Position numbers and translations under genes: made by a program
Shown here: positions 8,850-17,708 of the stretch, in pieces
Layout: every line of letters begins with the position of its first letter
How positions within the stretch are numbered: the stretch's first letter is position 1
Assembly (NCBI RefSeq): GCF_014268885.2
Contig: NZ_CP077095.1
Location: 3,875,001 to 3,939,000 of the forward strand
DNA: 64,000 nt
From: Pseudomonas xantholysinigenes
GTDB lineage: Bacteria > Pseudomonadota > Gammaproteobacteria > Pseudomonadales > Pseudomonadaceae
Direction: 5' to 3'
Notes under the pieces: model-generated
The model's input: only the letters and a program-made list of their open reading frames with translations
The model's database searches: none
What the model was told of the DNA's origin: nothing

Positions 8850-10217
8850 TCAGCCGAACAGGCTGGCCTCGACATCGAAACCGGCGTCACGCATCTGCGC
8901 CAGCTTGTAGCGCAGCGTGCGCGGGCTGATGCCCAAGCGTTCGGCGGCCTCCTTGCGACGCCCGCGCTCGACACGCAGGGTGTCGATGATCGTCTGGAAT
9001 TCATGGCGACGCATGTCATCCTCCAAGCCCCCTGTCTCTGCGCCCTGATCGACGCATAATGGCGAAATAGTGGCCACTTTCGACGACGACAATGGAATGA
9101 CGCCCGCCAGACAGAAATCCGCCGCTTCGATGACACCACCTTGCTGCAGAATCAGCGCGCGCTGCAGGGCGTTGTCCAGTTCACGCACGTTCCCCGGCCA
9201 GGCGTAGGCCTGCAGGCAGGCACGGGCATCGGCGGACAAGCTGACCTGGGCGTGCCGCATCTTCGCTACATGCCGGGCCAGCAGGCGCTCGGCCAGCGGC
9301 AGGATGTCACCGGGACGCTCGCGCAACGCCTGCCAGGCCATGGGGAACACCGACAGTCGGTAGAACAGGTCTTCGCGGAAGCGCCCAGCCGCCACCTCGG
9401 CAGCCAGGTCGCGGTTGGTGGTTGCCAGCACGCGGATATCCAGGGCGATAGGCTTGCGCCCACCGACCCGCTCCACCTCGCGCTCCTGCAACACGCGCAG
9501 CAGCTTGGCCTGCAGGCCCAGCGGCATTTCGGAAATCTCGTCGAGCAACAAGGTGCCGCCATCGGCCTGCTCGAACTTGCCGGCCTGGGCCGCAATAGCG
9601 CCGGTGAAGGCACCTTTTTCATGGCCAAACAGCGTGGCCTCGAGCATGTTGTCGGGGATCGCGGCGCAGTTGATCGCCACGAAAGCCTGGCCGGCCCGCG
9701 GCGACTGCTGGTGAATGTAACGGGCGAGCACTTCCTTGCCGGTGCCCGACTCACCGGAAATCAATACCGTGGAATCGCTGCGCGCGACCCGCACCGCCAA
9801 CTCCAACAGCTGCCGGCTGGCCGGCTCGCAAGCCACCGGCCCTTCATCCTCGGCAGCGCCCACGGCATGACGCGCCACCAGGCTGAGCAGGGCCTTGGGT
9901 TCGAACGGCTTGACCAGGTAATCGGCGGCGCCCTGGCGCATGGCGTCGACCGCCCGCTCCACCGCGGCATGGGCAGTCATCAGCAACACCGGCAACTGCG
10001 GGTGCTGGCGGCGCAACTGCGCCAGCAGTTGATGGCCGTCCATGCCCGGCATGTTCACATCGCTGACCACCAGGCCGAAGGCCTCCTCCCCCACCACCTG
10101 CAACGCCTCCTCGGCACTGCCGACGGCGCGATGAGCGAACCCGCCGATTTCCAGGGTGTCAGCCAGGGCCTGACGCAATACCCGGTCATCCTCGACCAGC
10201 AGCACCTTGATACTCAT
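8850..10217 (-). CDS. fleR: Sigma-54-dependent response regulator FleR
   Basis: A 455-residue NtrC-type activator. The N-terminal receiver has phospho-Asp D53 ([11 protein letters not shown]). The AAA+ domain carries Walker A GESGTGKE and the sigma-54-contact loop GAFTGA. The C-terminal Fis-type HTH is [18 protein letters not shown]. With FleS it drives class III flagellar genes (flgB, flgF and the basal body/hook set). The ATG at 10217 overlaps the fleS stop by one base (TAATG); the longer open frame upstream is rejected. Confidence 0.96.
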   Translation of the reverse strand: MSIKVLLVEDDRVLRQALADTLEIGGFAHRAVGSAEEALQVVGEEAFGLVVSDVNMPGMDGHQLLAQLRRQHPQLPVLLMTAHAAVERAVDAMRQGAADYLVKPFEPKALLSLVARHAVGAAEDEGPVACEPASRQLLELAVRVARSDSTVLISGESGTGKEVLARYIHQQSPRAGQAFVAINCAAIPDNMLEATLFGHEKGAFTGAIAAQAGKFEQADGGTLLLDEISEMPLGLQAKLLRVLQEREVERVGGRKPIALDIRVLATTNRDLAAEVAAGRFREDLFYRLSVFPMAWQALRERPGDILPLAERLLARHVAKMRHAQVSLSADARACLQAYAWPGNVRELDNALQRALILQQGGVIEAADFCLAGVIPLSSSKVATISPLCVDQGAETGGLEDDMRRHEFQTIIDTLRVERGRRKEAAERLGISPRTLRYKLAQMRDAGFDVEASLFG

Positions 10218-11428
10218 TACCCCTCCTCCCGCGCGTCGATCAACGGCAGGATCACGGTCACGCACGTGCCGCGCCCCACCCTGGAACGCAGGCGCAATTC
10301 ACCACGATGGGCACGCACCACTGCCTGCACCACCGCCAACCCCAGGCCGGTACCGGTGGCCTTGGTGGTCAGGAACGGCTCGCCCAGGCGTGCCAGCAAC
10401 TGCTCGTCGATACCGCTGCCGGCATCGCTGACGCACAGGTGCACGGCCGATCCACGACGCATCAGGTGCACCTTCAAGCGGGCCGGTTCGGCACTGGCCT
10501 GCAGGGCATTCTCGATGAGGTTGAGCAAGGCACCGACCAGGGTGTCGCGGTTACACAGCAACTCGCCCAAGTGGCTGTCGCACTGCCAGCGCACCGCATG
10601 CCCCTGCACATGGAGCTGGGCCGCCTGCTGCAAGGCCTGGAACAGCGCCTTGGGGCTAACCCGGTCATTGAGCGGCAGCTCGCCCCGGGCGAACACCAGC
10701 ATGTCCCGCACCTGGTGCTCGAGTTCATGCAGGCGCTCCTTGAGGCTGCCCGCGAAACGCTGGCGGGTTTCGGTCGGCAGCGCCTGATCCGGGTCGGCCA
10801 GGTGACTGGCATAGAGCATTGCGGCCGACAACGGCGTGCGGATCTGGTGAGCCAGCGACGCCACCATGCGCCCCAGCGACGACAGGCGCTGGTGACGCGC
10901 CAACTGGTCCTGCAGGCGACGGGTTTCAGTCAGGTCGTTGAGCAACACCAACTGCCCGGGCTCGGCGTCCAGCGAGCGGGTGGCAATCGACAGGCGACGG
11001 CCATCGCGCAGGGACACCTCATGGCCATCGTCCTCGCGCGGCGCGAAGCTGCGTGCAATCACCTGCCGCCAGAGCAGCCCGATCAGCGGTTCGCCGAGCA
11101 ACTCGCAGGCCGCCGGATTGGCCTCGCGCACATAGCCGTCGGCGTCGATCACGATCACCCCGCCCGGTAGCAGGTCGAGCAGGTTCTGCAAGCGATTGGC
11201 CAGGCGTTCCTTCTCATCCAGCTCGGCCATGCGCTGGCCACTGACCACCGCCAGCTCACCCTTGAGTTCACTGACCCGGGCCTCGAGCAGGTTATAAGAC
11301 TGGCTCAACTGGCTGGATACCTGGTCGAACAGGGCGAACGCCTGCTCAAGCCCCTGCCGGCTTTCCTGCTCGAGCGGGGTGTGCCCGCGCGAATCGGGGG
11401 CTGGGGAACGGTGGGCGGCCTGGGGCAT
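10217..11428 (-). CDS. fleS: Sensor histidine kinase FleS
   Basis: A 403-residue soluble kinase with no transmembrane segment. A PAS domain lies at about 80-165 (LLPGGVIVIDADGYVREANPA). The HisKA phosphoacceptor is in GRMVASLAHQIRTPLS (His about 194). The HATPase carries NLIENAL, DAGSGI and GTGLGLAVV. It phosphorylates FleR. I prefer the ATG at 11428 because GAGAG stands at a good distance; an ATG at 11443 has no ribosome-binding site. It is preceded by a sigma-54 site, consistent with class II control by FleQ. Confidence 0.95.
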   Translation of the reverse strand: MPQAAHRSPAPDSRGHTPLEQESRQGLEQAFALFDQVSSQLSQSYNLLEARVSELKGELAVVSGQRMAELDEKERLANRLQNLLDLLPGGVIVIDADGYVREANPAACELLGEPLIGLLWRQVIARSFAPREDDGHEVSLRDGRRLSIATRSLDAEPGQLVLLNDLTETRRLQDQLARHQRLSSLGRMVASLAHQIRTPLSAAMLYASHLADPDQALPTETRQRFAGSLKERLHELEHQVRDMLVFARGELPLNDRVSPKALFQALQQAAQLHVQGHAVRWQCDSHLGELLCNRDTLVGALLNLIENALQASAEPARLKVHLMRRGSAVHLCVSDAGSGIDEQLLARLGEPFLTTKATGTGLGLAVVQAVVRAHRGELRLRSRVGRGTCVTVILPLIDAREEG

Positions 11429-11481
11429 CGTGCTCTCTCGCATGGCTGACCGTCATAAAAACGGTATGTTGCCTGCGGTGT

Positions 11482-11497
11482 AGCAATAGCCGTGCCG
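11482..11497 (-). promoter_or_regulatory. Sigma-54 promoter of fleSR
   Basis: The minus strand reads CGGCACGGCTATTGCT, one mismatch (first base) from TGGCACG-N4-TTGCT with exact -24/-12 spacing. Predicted start of transcription is about 40 nt before the fleS ATG. In Pseudomonas, fleSR is activated by FleQ at an RpoN promoter, which fits. Confidence 0.85.
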
Positions 11498-11658
11498 AAG
11501 ATGGGGATTAAAGGAAGCCGACTGCCATGGCGACCGCGCCGGGCTCAAGCCATGCGCTGCGCCTGTGGGAGCGCGGCAAATTGCAGTATCCGGGCAAACA
11601 GGCGATGGGCCGCACAGCGGCCCCTGATGGGCGACACTAGCCACCCAGCGCGACGACC

Positions 11659-13134
11659 TCAGTCGTCGGCCTGGTCCTCGCCGCCCTGGCGACTCATGCC
11701 GTACTTGCGCATCTTTTCCACCAAGGTGGTGCGACGGATGCGCAGGCGCTCGGCGGCGCGGGCAACGATACCGTTGGCATCGTCCAGCGCCTGCTGGATC
11801 AGCCCCTGCTCCAGGCTGCCGAGGTAGTCCTTCAGGTCCAGCCCCTCAGGCGGCAGCATGGCGTGACTGGCGAAGTTCGGCGTATGCCCGTTGATCGCCA
11901 CGCGCTCCTCGAGATCGGAACGCAGGCTGTCAACCAACTGCTCGTCCTCATCGTCGACATAGCGGAACTTCTTCGGCAACTCCGCCACCCCGATCACCCC
12001 ATACGGATGCATGATCGCCATGCGCTCCACCAGGTTGGCCAGTTCACGGACGTTGCCTGGCCAGCCGTGGCGGCACAGCGACATGATCGAAGCGGAATTG
12101 AAGCGGATCGAGCCGCGCTTCTCGTGCTCCATGCGCGAGATCAGCTCGTTCATCAGCAGCGGGATGTCTTCCACCCGCTCACGCAATGGCGCCATCTCGA
12201 TGGGGAACACGTTCAGCCGGTAATACAGGTCTTCGCGGAAGGTGCCGTCCTCGATCATGGTCTCGAGGTTCTTGTGCGTGGCGGCGATGATGCGCACATC
12301 GATGCTCTGGGTCTTGTTGCTACCCACGCGCTCGAAAGTACGCTCCTGCAACACCCGCAGCAGCTTGACCTGCATCGGCAACGGCATGTCGCCGATCTCG
12401 TCGAGGAACAGGGTACCGCCGTTGGCCAGCTCGAAGCGCCCGGCACGGCTGGTGATCGCACCGGTGAAGGCGCCCTTCTCGTGGCCGAACAGTTCGCTCT
12501 CGAGCAACTCCGCCGGGATCGCCCCGCAGTTGACCGGCACGAACGGCGCTTCGCGACGTTTGGAATGGTAGTGCAGGTTACGCGCCACCACTTCCTTGCC
12601 AGTGCCGGACTCGCCGAGGATCAACACGCTGGCGTCGGTGTCGGCCACCTGCTGCATCATCTGCCGCACGTGCTGGATGGCACGGCTGGTACCGACCAGG
12701 CTGCGGAACAGGTTGGGCTCGCGCTGGCGACCGCGCTCGCGGGCCTGGTCATACATCTCGCGATAGACCTGGGCACGGTGCAGCGAATCGAGCAGCTGGC
12801 TGTAGCTTGGCGGCATCTCCAGGTTGGAGAGCACACGACGACGCAGGTCCTCAGGGAACTCCGCGGAAGAAATTTCACCCAAAAGCAGCACCGGCAGGAA
12901 CTCATCCCACCCAGCCACTGTCTTAAGGAGCCCCAGCACGCTGGCTGGTGCATTTACGGTCCCGATCAGGACGCACAGCACTTCACGGCTGGAAGACAAA
13001 CCTTCGACCACCTGCTGCCAGTCCTGGCTGGAGCAAGAAAGGTTTTCTTCGCCGAGAAAATTCAGGACCACCGCCAGATCGCGGCGGCGTTCGCTGTCGT
13101 CATCGATCAGGAGAATCTTGGTTTCACGCCACAT
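11659..13134 (-). CDS. fleQ: Flagellar master regulator FleQ (c-di-GMP-responsive)
   Basis: A 491-residue bacterial enhancer-binding protein. The N-terminal receiver-like domain has the DDD pocket (residues 11-13) but no phosphorylatable Asp at the usual beta-3 end (VLIGTV), so it is not a classical response regulator. The c-di-GMP-contact motif LFRS is at 142-145. Walker A GESGTGKE spans 174-181 (K180), followed by GAFTGA and a C-terminal HTH ([21 protein letters not shown]). FleQ activates class II flagellar promoters with RpoN; with FleN and c-di-GMP it reverses to control exopolysaccharide and adhesin genes. It is transcribed alone. Confidence 0.97.
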   Translation of the reverse strand: MWRETKILLIDDDSERRRDLAVVLNFLGEENLSCSSQDWQQVVEGLSSSREVLCVLIGTVNAPASVLGLLKTVAGWDEFLPVLLLGEISSAEFPEDLRRRVLSNLEMPPSYSQLLDSLHRAQVYREMYDQARERGRQREPNLFRSLVGTSRAIQHVRQMMQQVADTDASVLILGESGTGKEVVARNLHYHSKRREAPFVPVNCGAIPAELLESELFGHEKGAFTGAITSRAGRFELANGGTLFLDEIGDMPLPMQVKLLRVLQERTFERVGSNKTQSIDVRIIAATHKNLETMIEDGTFREDLYYRLNVFPIEMAPLRERVEDIPLLMNELISRMEHEKRGSIRFNSASIMSLCRHGWPGNVRELANLVERMAIMHPYGVIGVAELPKKFRYVDDEDEQLVDSLRSDLEERVAINGHTPNFASHAMLPPEGLDLKDYLGSLEQGLIQQALDDANGIVARAAERLRIRRTTLVEKMRKYGMSRQGGEDQADD

Positions 13135-13237
13135 GCAATAGCAACTTCCCTAGTCATATCGGCGCCCGAAGGCGTGCACGACATCATTCCGACTGAATGG
13201 TCAGTGTTCGGACGTCTGAATTTCGAAAACAGCCACT

Positions 13238-13266
13238 AGTAAAGTCAAAAAGACCGTAACAGTCAA
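13238..13266 (-). promoter_or_regulatory. Possible sigma-70 promoter of fleQ
   Basis: On the minus strand, TTGACT (13266-13261) and TTTACT (13243-13238) are separated by 17 nt. That is a 5/6 and 4/6 match to -35 and -10. It would give a leader of about 100 nt before fleQ. No sigma-54 motif is visible here, in line with fleQ being a class I gene. Confidence 0.4.
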
Positions 13267-13299
13267 ATTTATGGCGCCTCTTACTCAGTTCGGTGCATC

Positions 13300-13596
13300 T
13301 TAACTGAATAAATGGTAAACCTTCGACGCATTCTTTGCTTGCTTGATCTGGGTCATCTCATCGGCGATTGCCTGGCGCTCGCCAATGGTGGCGTCGAGCA
13401 GGTCGCGGTACACCTCCAGCAAGCCTTCCAGCCGCTCCTTGACCAGCGCCTCGTCCAGGCTCGGCGCATTGAGCATATCGTCGATGCAGGTCCGGCAGTT
13501 CTCGTCGAGCGCGCGAATGGCTTCCCAGTCGCGCGCGGCCAGCGCATCGCGCAAGGCGTCCTGAGTTTCTTCGAAACGTTGCAGCGCGCTGCTCAT
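13300..13596 (-). CDS. fliT: FliT-like flagellar chaperone
   Basis: A 98-residue all-helical protein. In this position (after fliS, before fleQ) it is the FliT-like chaperone that binds FliD and other late export substrates. Sequence similarity to enterobacterial FliT is low, so the name rests on size, helical content and synteny. The ATG at 13596 has an excellent GAGGAGG. The start lies 10 bp after the fliS stop, so it is co-transcribed with fliS. Confidence 0.75.
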   Translation of the reverse strand: MSSALQRFEETQDALRDALAARDWEAIRALDENCRTCIDDMLNAPSLDEALVKERLEGLLEVYRDLLDATIGERQAIADEMTQIKQAKNASKVYHLFS

Positions 13597-13606
13597 CCCT
13601 GCCTCC

Positions 13607-14008
13607 TCAGCCGTTTGGCTGTGCATCGGCAATCGCATCCCAGCCGCTTTTCACGGTGATCAGCAATTGCGCGACCTCGTCGATGATCGCCGGGTCGTTG
13701 TCGATATTGGCCTGCATCAGGCGATTGGTCATGTAGGCGTACAGGCTCGACAGCTGCTCGATGTAGGCCGGATCCTGGCTCTTCTGCGCATCGAGGCCAT
13801 CGTTCAGGCCGATGATGATATCGATCGCCTTGCCCAGCATCAGGCCTTTCTCGGCGATGTCGCCACGGGCCAGCGCACCTTTGGCCTGGGCCATGCGATC
13901 GAGCCCACCCTCCATCAGCATCTGCACCAAGCGATGGGGCGTTGCTTCGGAAATCTGGGCATGGGAATTGACCTTCTGGTACTGACGAAGGGCTCTCATG
14001 GGGTTCAT
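13607..14008 (-). CDS. fliS: Flagellin-specific chaperone FliS
   Basis: A 133-residue helical-bundle chaperone with the family pattern ALRQYQKVNSHAQISEATPHRLVQMLMEGGLDRMAQAKGAL and C-terminal YAYMTNRLMQANIDNDPAIIDEV. It binds the C-terminus of flagellin, prevents polymerisation in the cytoplasm and escorts it to FlhA. The ATG at 14008 with GAGG is used; the longer open frame runs into the promoter and is rejected. It has its own FliA-type promoter in addition to possible read-through from fliD. Confidence 0.95.
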   Translation of the reverse strand: MNPMRALRQYQKVNSHAQISEATPHRLVQMLMEGGLDRMAQAKGALARGDIAEKGLMLGKAIDIIIGLNDGLDAQKSQDPAYIEQLSSLYAYMTNRLMQANIDNDPAIIDEVAQLLITVKSGWDAIADAQPNG

Positions 14009-14053
14009 CTTGCGACCTCGTAACGGGCAAAAACGGTAGGTTCGATAGTCCCT

Positions 14054-14080
14054 GTATCGGGCCGGCGGCAAAAAACTTTA
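14054..14080 (-). promoter_or_regulatory. FliA (sigma-28) promoter of fliST
   Basis: On the minus strand a perfect -35 TAAAGTTT (14080-14073), an 11-nt spacer and a -10 of CCCGATAC (14061-14054; consensus GCCGATAA, 6 of 8). The predicted leader to fliS is about 40 nt. The promoter is enclosed by a ggccgg/ccggcc inverted repeat. Confidence 0.65.
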
Positions 14081-14092
14081 CCGGCCGATGAC

Positions 14093-14122
14093 ATGAAGCC
14101 GGGCATCATGCCCGGACTTCAT
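14093..14122. terminator. Hairpin after fliD
   Basis: A near-perfect inverted repeat (atgaag-ccgggcat ... atgcccgg-a-cttcat) lies 14 bp past the fliD stop. There is no T-run on either strand, so it may be a 3' stabiliser or factor-dependent stop separating flaG-fliD from fliST. Confidence 0.5.
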
Positions 14123-14136
14123 GCAACCTTCACGGA

Positions 14137-15528
14137 TTATTTGTCGCTCTTGGCGTTGTTCAGCGCGTTGAGCGTGCCCAGCACGTTGTTCTGCTGCTGA
14201 CGCAGCTGGGTGACCAGGGTATCCATGTTGTTGTACTTGTCCTGCAGGCTGATGCGCAGGGCTTCCATGCGGGCATCCAGGGTATCCTGCTCGGTCTTTA
14301 GCTTGGTCAGGCTCTCGGACAGCGTCTTGGAGCGCTCGGCGAGGGTGCCGGTGCTGGCCTTGGCGTAGGGCTCGGTGACCTTCTGCAGACGCGCGAGCAT
14401 GCCGTCCTTGCCATTGAAGATGCTGGTCAGGTCAGCGGCATTGGTGGCCGCGGCCTTGTCCCACTTCTTGTCGTCCAGGCTCAGCAGGCCACCGTCCTGG
14501 GACGAGGTGACGCCGAACGCGGCCAGCGACTTCATGGTGCCATTGCCGGACAGCGCGTTCATTTCTTCGCGGATCGAGGACATCAAGGCGCGCATCGAGG
14601 CATCACCGGTCAGCGCTGCCGGCGTCATGGTGCCATCGGCGTTCTTGGTCACGCGGGTTTCCGCATTGATGACCTTCATCAAGGCGTTATAGCTGTCGAT
14701 GAACCCCTTCAGGCCCGACTTCAGCGCGGTGGCGCTGGTGGTCAGCGACAGCGTGGTCTTGACGAGATCGGTGCCGTCCTTTTCCTTGGCTGAGACCCCG
14801 ACCAGCTTGATGTTCAAGCCACTGACCGCATCACTGATGTCGTTGCTCTTGGACTCCATGGCAATGCCATCGAGCTTGTACTTGGCATTCTTGGGCTCAT
14901 CGACAACGGTGTAGCCCGTATCAATGCCGGAGTTACCCGACAAGGTGATATCGGACCCTACACCCATCTTGTTGGATGTGATCACCAGACGCGAACCCGA
15001 GGCATCGGTCAGAACGTTGGCGCTCAACCCCGCAGTCCCGAACTGGCTGTTGATGGCCTCACGCACTTGCTGCAACGTGGCCCCCGGTGGAATGCTCACG
15101 TCATGGGCCTTGCCATTCTGGGTGATGGTCAACGTGGTCGCGGAAGTACCAGCATTGACCACGCTATTCGCCCCACCAGCGTATACCTTGGTGGAGACCT
15201 TGGAGGCAGAGGCCAGTTGCTCCACCTGCAGGTTGAACGAGCCGTTGGCTGCCCCCGCCCCTGCGGTAATGGTCGCGACCTTCTCGTCCGAGGACTTCAG
15301 TGCCAGACCACCGAAGCTATTGTCGTTGGTCATGCTGGTCAAGGCGCCACGGAAGGCGTCCAGCGCCGCCTGGATCTTGCCGATAGAGGACAACGTGGTG
15401 GTTGCCTTCAGTGTCTGGGTATTGATCTGTGCCTGCTTCGGCGCCTTCTGCGCGTCCACCAGGGACTTCACAATCGCCTGGGTATCGATGCCCGATCCGA
15501 TACCGCTGACTGTTGTACCTGCCATCAT
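14137..15528 (-). CDS. fliD: Flagellar hook-associated protein 2 / filament cap FliD
   Basis: A 463-residue filament cap. The N-terminal FliD_N domain has the signature SGIGSGIDTQAIVKSLVDAQKAPKQAQI. The middle part is Thr/Ser/Asn-rich and exposed. The C-terminal FliD_C coiled coil ends in QLRQQQNNVLGTLNALNNAK. The cap complex sits on the filament tip and folds exported flagellin; in Pseudomonas it is also a mucin adhesin. There are two tandem ATG codons (15528, 15525); GGAGAG serves either. It lies downstream of flaG. Confidence 0.96.
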   Translation of the reverse strand: MMAGTTVSGIGSGIDTQAIVKSLVDAQKAPKQAQINTQTLKATTTLSSIGKIQAALDAFRGALTSMTNDNSFGGLALKSSDEKVATITAGAGAANGSFNLQVEQLASASKVSTKVYAGGANSVVNAGTSATTLTITQNGKAHDVSIPPGATLQQVREAINSQFGTAGLSANVLTDASGSRLVITSNKMGVGSDITLSGNSGIDTGYTVVDEPKNAKYKLDGIAMESKSNDISDAVSGLNIKLVGVSAKEKDGTDLVKTTLSLTTSATALKSGLKGFIDSYNALMKVINAETRVTKNADGTMTPAALTGDASMRALMSSIREEMNALSGNGTMKSLAAFGVTSSQDGGLLSLDDKKWDKAAATNAADLTSIFNGKDGMLARLQKVTEPYAKASTGTLAERSKTLSESLTKLKTEQDTLDARMEALRISLQDKYNNMDTLVTQLRQQQNNVLGTLNALNNAKSDK

Positions 15529-15608
15529 TGCTCTCCTTGTTCAGTGGCTGCCGGATCCTTGGCGGAAAAATCCCTCAAAGGTTCGACAGCAACAAAAATC
15601 ATGCCAGC

Positions 15609-15959
15609 CTATGCCTTGCCGTCGAACAGCAGGCTGCCGGCTTCGCTGAGGCTTTGTGCCAGCTTCAGCGCGGTTTCCGACGGGAGTTGGCGAATCACGT
15701 CACCCGATTCGGTGGCGATCACCTTGACCACGACCCGGCCGGTGGAATCATCAATGGAAAAATCCAGCTTGCGCTGGCTCGACTGGACGAAATCACGGAT
15801 TTCGCCAACCGCCTTTTCCAGGTCTTCGCGGGTATGCGGCTTGTCATCCGCAGCCGCTGCCTCCTGCACCTTGGCAGGCGCCAGTGGCTCCTTCACAACA
15901 GCTACCGCCTGGGGCGGCACCGCAGGATACACCTGGTTCAGCTTGACACTCATGTCCAT
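15609..15959 (-). CDS. flaG: FlaG family protein
   Basis: A 116-residue protein with the FlaG core (REDLEKAVGEIRDFVQSSQRKLDFSIDDSTGRVVVKVIATESGDVIRQLPSETALKLAQ, segment positions about 48-108) after a Pro/Ala/Val-rich N-terminus. FlaG is linked to filament length control and is found between fliC and fliD in many Pseudomonas and Vibrio. The ATG at 15959 has GAGGAG 8 nt upstream. Confidence 0.92.
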   Translation of the reverse strand: MDMSVKLNQVYPAVPPQAVAVVKEPLAPAKVQEAAAADDKPHTREDLEKAVGEIRDFVQSSQRKLDFSIDDSTGRVVVKVIATESGDVIRQLPSETALKLAQSLSEAGSLLFDGKA

Positions 15960-15978
15960 GCTTCGAACTCCTCATGTC

Positions 15979-16010
15979 AAAAAGGCGAAAGGGCACGTAA
16001 ACGCGCCCTT
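15979..16010 (-). terminator. Terminator of fliC
   Basis: On the minus strand a hairpin AAGGGCGCG-TTTA-CGTGCCCTT (16010-15989) is followed by CGCC and TTTTT. It lies about 25 bp past the fliC stop and fits a monocistronic fliC transcript. Confidence 0.75.
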
Positions 16011-16034
16011 CCACCTCTTACTCAGGCGCCTGAA

Positions 16035-17486
16035 TTACTGAAGCAGTTTCAGGACCGAGGAAGGCAGCTGGTTAGCCTGCGACAGGATCGCGGTCGAAGC
16101 CTGCTGCAGGGTCTGCTGCTTGGTCAGCTCAGCAGTTTCCGAAGCGAAGTCCACGTCCTGCACGGTGGAACGGGCAGCGGTGGAGTTCTTCTGGATGTTC
16201 TGCAGGTTGTCGACGGTGGTGGTCAGACGGTTCTGGGTAGCACCCAGGCCAGAACGGACGCTGTCGATCGAACCAATGGCCTTGTCGATGACGGCCAGGG
16301 CGTTTTGGGCCTTGGTAGCGTCGGTGACGTCGGTGTTGGAGATGGTGGTTTTGGTCGAAGTGGCTGCGGTGGTACCAGCAGCAGCGAACAGACTATCAAC
16401 ACCAGCACCGTTCAGAGCGTAGCCCTTGGCGGAGTCCAGGGACACAGCGCCAGTGGCGATGATGTCTTTGGTATCATCCAGAGCGGTGCCAGCGGCAGCG
16501 TAGTTACCAGCGCCGTCACGGGTGTTAACCTTGATGCCATCTTTAGCACCGGCATCGCTGCTTTTGAACGTGATGTTCTCACCAGTATCGGATTTGATCG
16601 ACAGCGCACCGTTCGACTCGTCATAGTTGACGCTGATGCCCAGCTTGGCAGCGTTGGACTTGAGCTGGTCAGCCAGACCTGCAGTATCGGTAGCACCAAC
16701 GATCTTGACCGACTGGCCACCAACATCCAGAGTGAAGTTAGCCGACTTGGTAGTGGAAGCAGCGATAGCGGCTTTATCCACTTCCAGCTTGACTTCGGTG
16801 CTGGCGGTAGCGGTCAGGCCACCGATGGCGCCGTTCATGTTGGCAGCGATCTTCTTGGCCGAATCACCAGCAGCGACGGTTACGTCTTTGGTCTGGCCGT
16901 TACCGGTAACGGTGATGGTACCAGCCTTGACGCCAGTGTCGTTAGGGGTGATGGCGACGCTCTTGATCTGCTGGGAACCGATGTTGCTGGCAGCAACGTT
17001 TTCCAGAGTCAGGTTGATGGTTTCGTTGGCGTTGGCGCCGACCTGGATGGCCTTGGTGCCGTACGAACCGTCCAGCAGCTTCTGGCCACCGAAGGTGGTG
17101 GTAGCGGAAATACGGTTCAGCTCGGCGGTCAGAGCCTGGTATTCGTCGTTGTTCGACTTACGGTCGTCGGCGCTCAGGGAGCCAGTGGCCGAGGACAGGG
17201 CCAGGGTACGCATTTTCTGCAGGATGTCGGTCGAAGCCTGCATGGCGCCTTCGGCGGTCTGGGCGATCGAGATACCGTCGTTGGCGTTCTTGACTGCCTG
17301 GCCCAGGCCGTTGATCTGGCTGGTCAGACGGTTGGCGATCTGCAGGCCGGCAGCGTCGTCTTTGGCGCTGTTGATGCGCAGGCCGGAAGACAGGCGCTGC
17401 ATCGAAGTGGTCTGGGCAGTGCTGGCCTTGTTCAGGTTAACCTGAGTAGTAACCGAAGCAATGTTGGTGTTTACAGTTAAAGCCAT
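16035..17486 (-). CDS. fliC: Flagellin FliC
   Basis: A 483-residue filament subunit. The conserved D0/D1 ends are clear: N-terminal [20 protein letters not shown] with [20 protein letters not shown], and C-terminal [20 protein letters not shown] ending in VLKLLQ. The central 180-400 region is Ser/Thr/Ala-rich, of the long-type Pseudomonas flagellin. It is secreted by the flagellar export system without a signal peptide and assembled under FliD. Lysines are common and no Cys is present. It has a strong FliA promoter and its own terminator. Confidence 0.97.
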   Translation of the reverse strand: MALTVNTNIASVTTQVNLNKASTAQTTSMQRLSSGLRINSAKDDAAGLQIANRLTSQINGLGQAVKNANDGISIAQTAEGAMQASTDILQKMRTLALSSATGSLSADDRKSNNDEYQALTAELNRISATTTFGGQKLLDGSYGTKAIQVGANANETINLTLENVAASNIGSQQIKSVAITPNDTGVKAGTITVTGNGQTKDVTVAAGDSAKKIAANMNGAIGGLTATASTEVKLEVDKAAIAASTTKSANFTLDVGGQSVKIVGATDTAGLADQLKSNAAKLGISVNYDESNGALSIKSDTGENITFKSSDAGAKDGIKVNTRDGAGNYAAAGTALDDTKDIIATGAVSLDSAKGYALNGAGVDSLFAAAGTTAATSTKTTISNTDVTDATKAQNALAVIDKAIGSIDSVRSGLGATQNRLTTTVDNLQNIQKNSTAARSTVQDVDFASETAELTKQQTLQQASTAILSQANQLPSSVLKLLQ

Positions 17487-17566
17487 GACGAAATCCTCGT
17501 TGGATGGGTACTGCGGCTTCCGGCCCTGGCATCCGCCGGGTATGGCCTAGAGAACCTTCGTAATGG

Positions 17567-17593
17567 TTATCGTCGTTTGCGGGGGTTGCTTGA
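17567..17593 (-). promoter_or_regulatory. FliA (sigma-28) promoter of fliC
   Basis: On the minus strand -35 TCAAG (17593-17589), a 14-nt gap, and -10 GACGATAA (17574-17567; consensus GCCGATAA, 7 of 8). This is the standard sigma-28 geometry. An A-tract flanked by a ggcatttt/aaaatgcc inverted repeat lies just upstream and may act as an UP-like element. Confidence 0.85.
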
Positions 17594-17657
17594 GGGCATT
17601 TTCAAAAAAAAAATGCCATCACCCCGCCACCCCTACAAAATCAGGGGGTTAATGCAT

Positions 17658-17694
17658 AAAAAAACGCCTGGCGGGGTACGCCAGGCGTTTTTTT
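17658..17694 (-). terminator. Terminator of the KAS III-like gene
   Basis: A 9-bp perfect stem (cgcctggcg / cgccaggcg), 5-nt loop, with seven A before and seven T after. It is symmetrical and could act on both strands. It lies 14 bp beyond the stop of the minus-strand KAS III gene. Confidence 0.9.
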
Positions 17695-17708
17695 GAACAG
17701 GATGCAGG

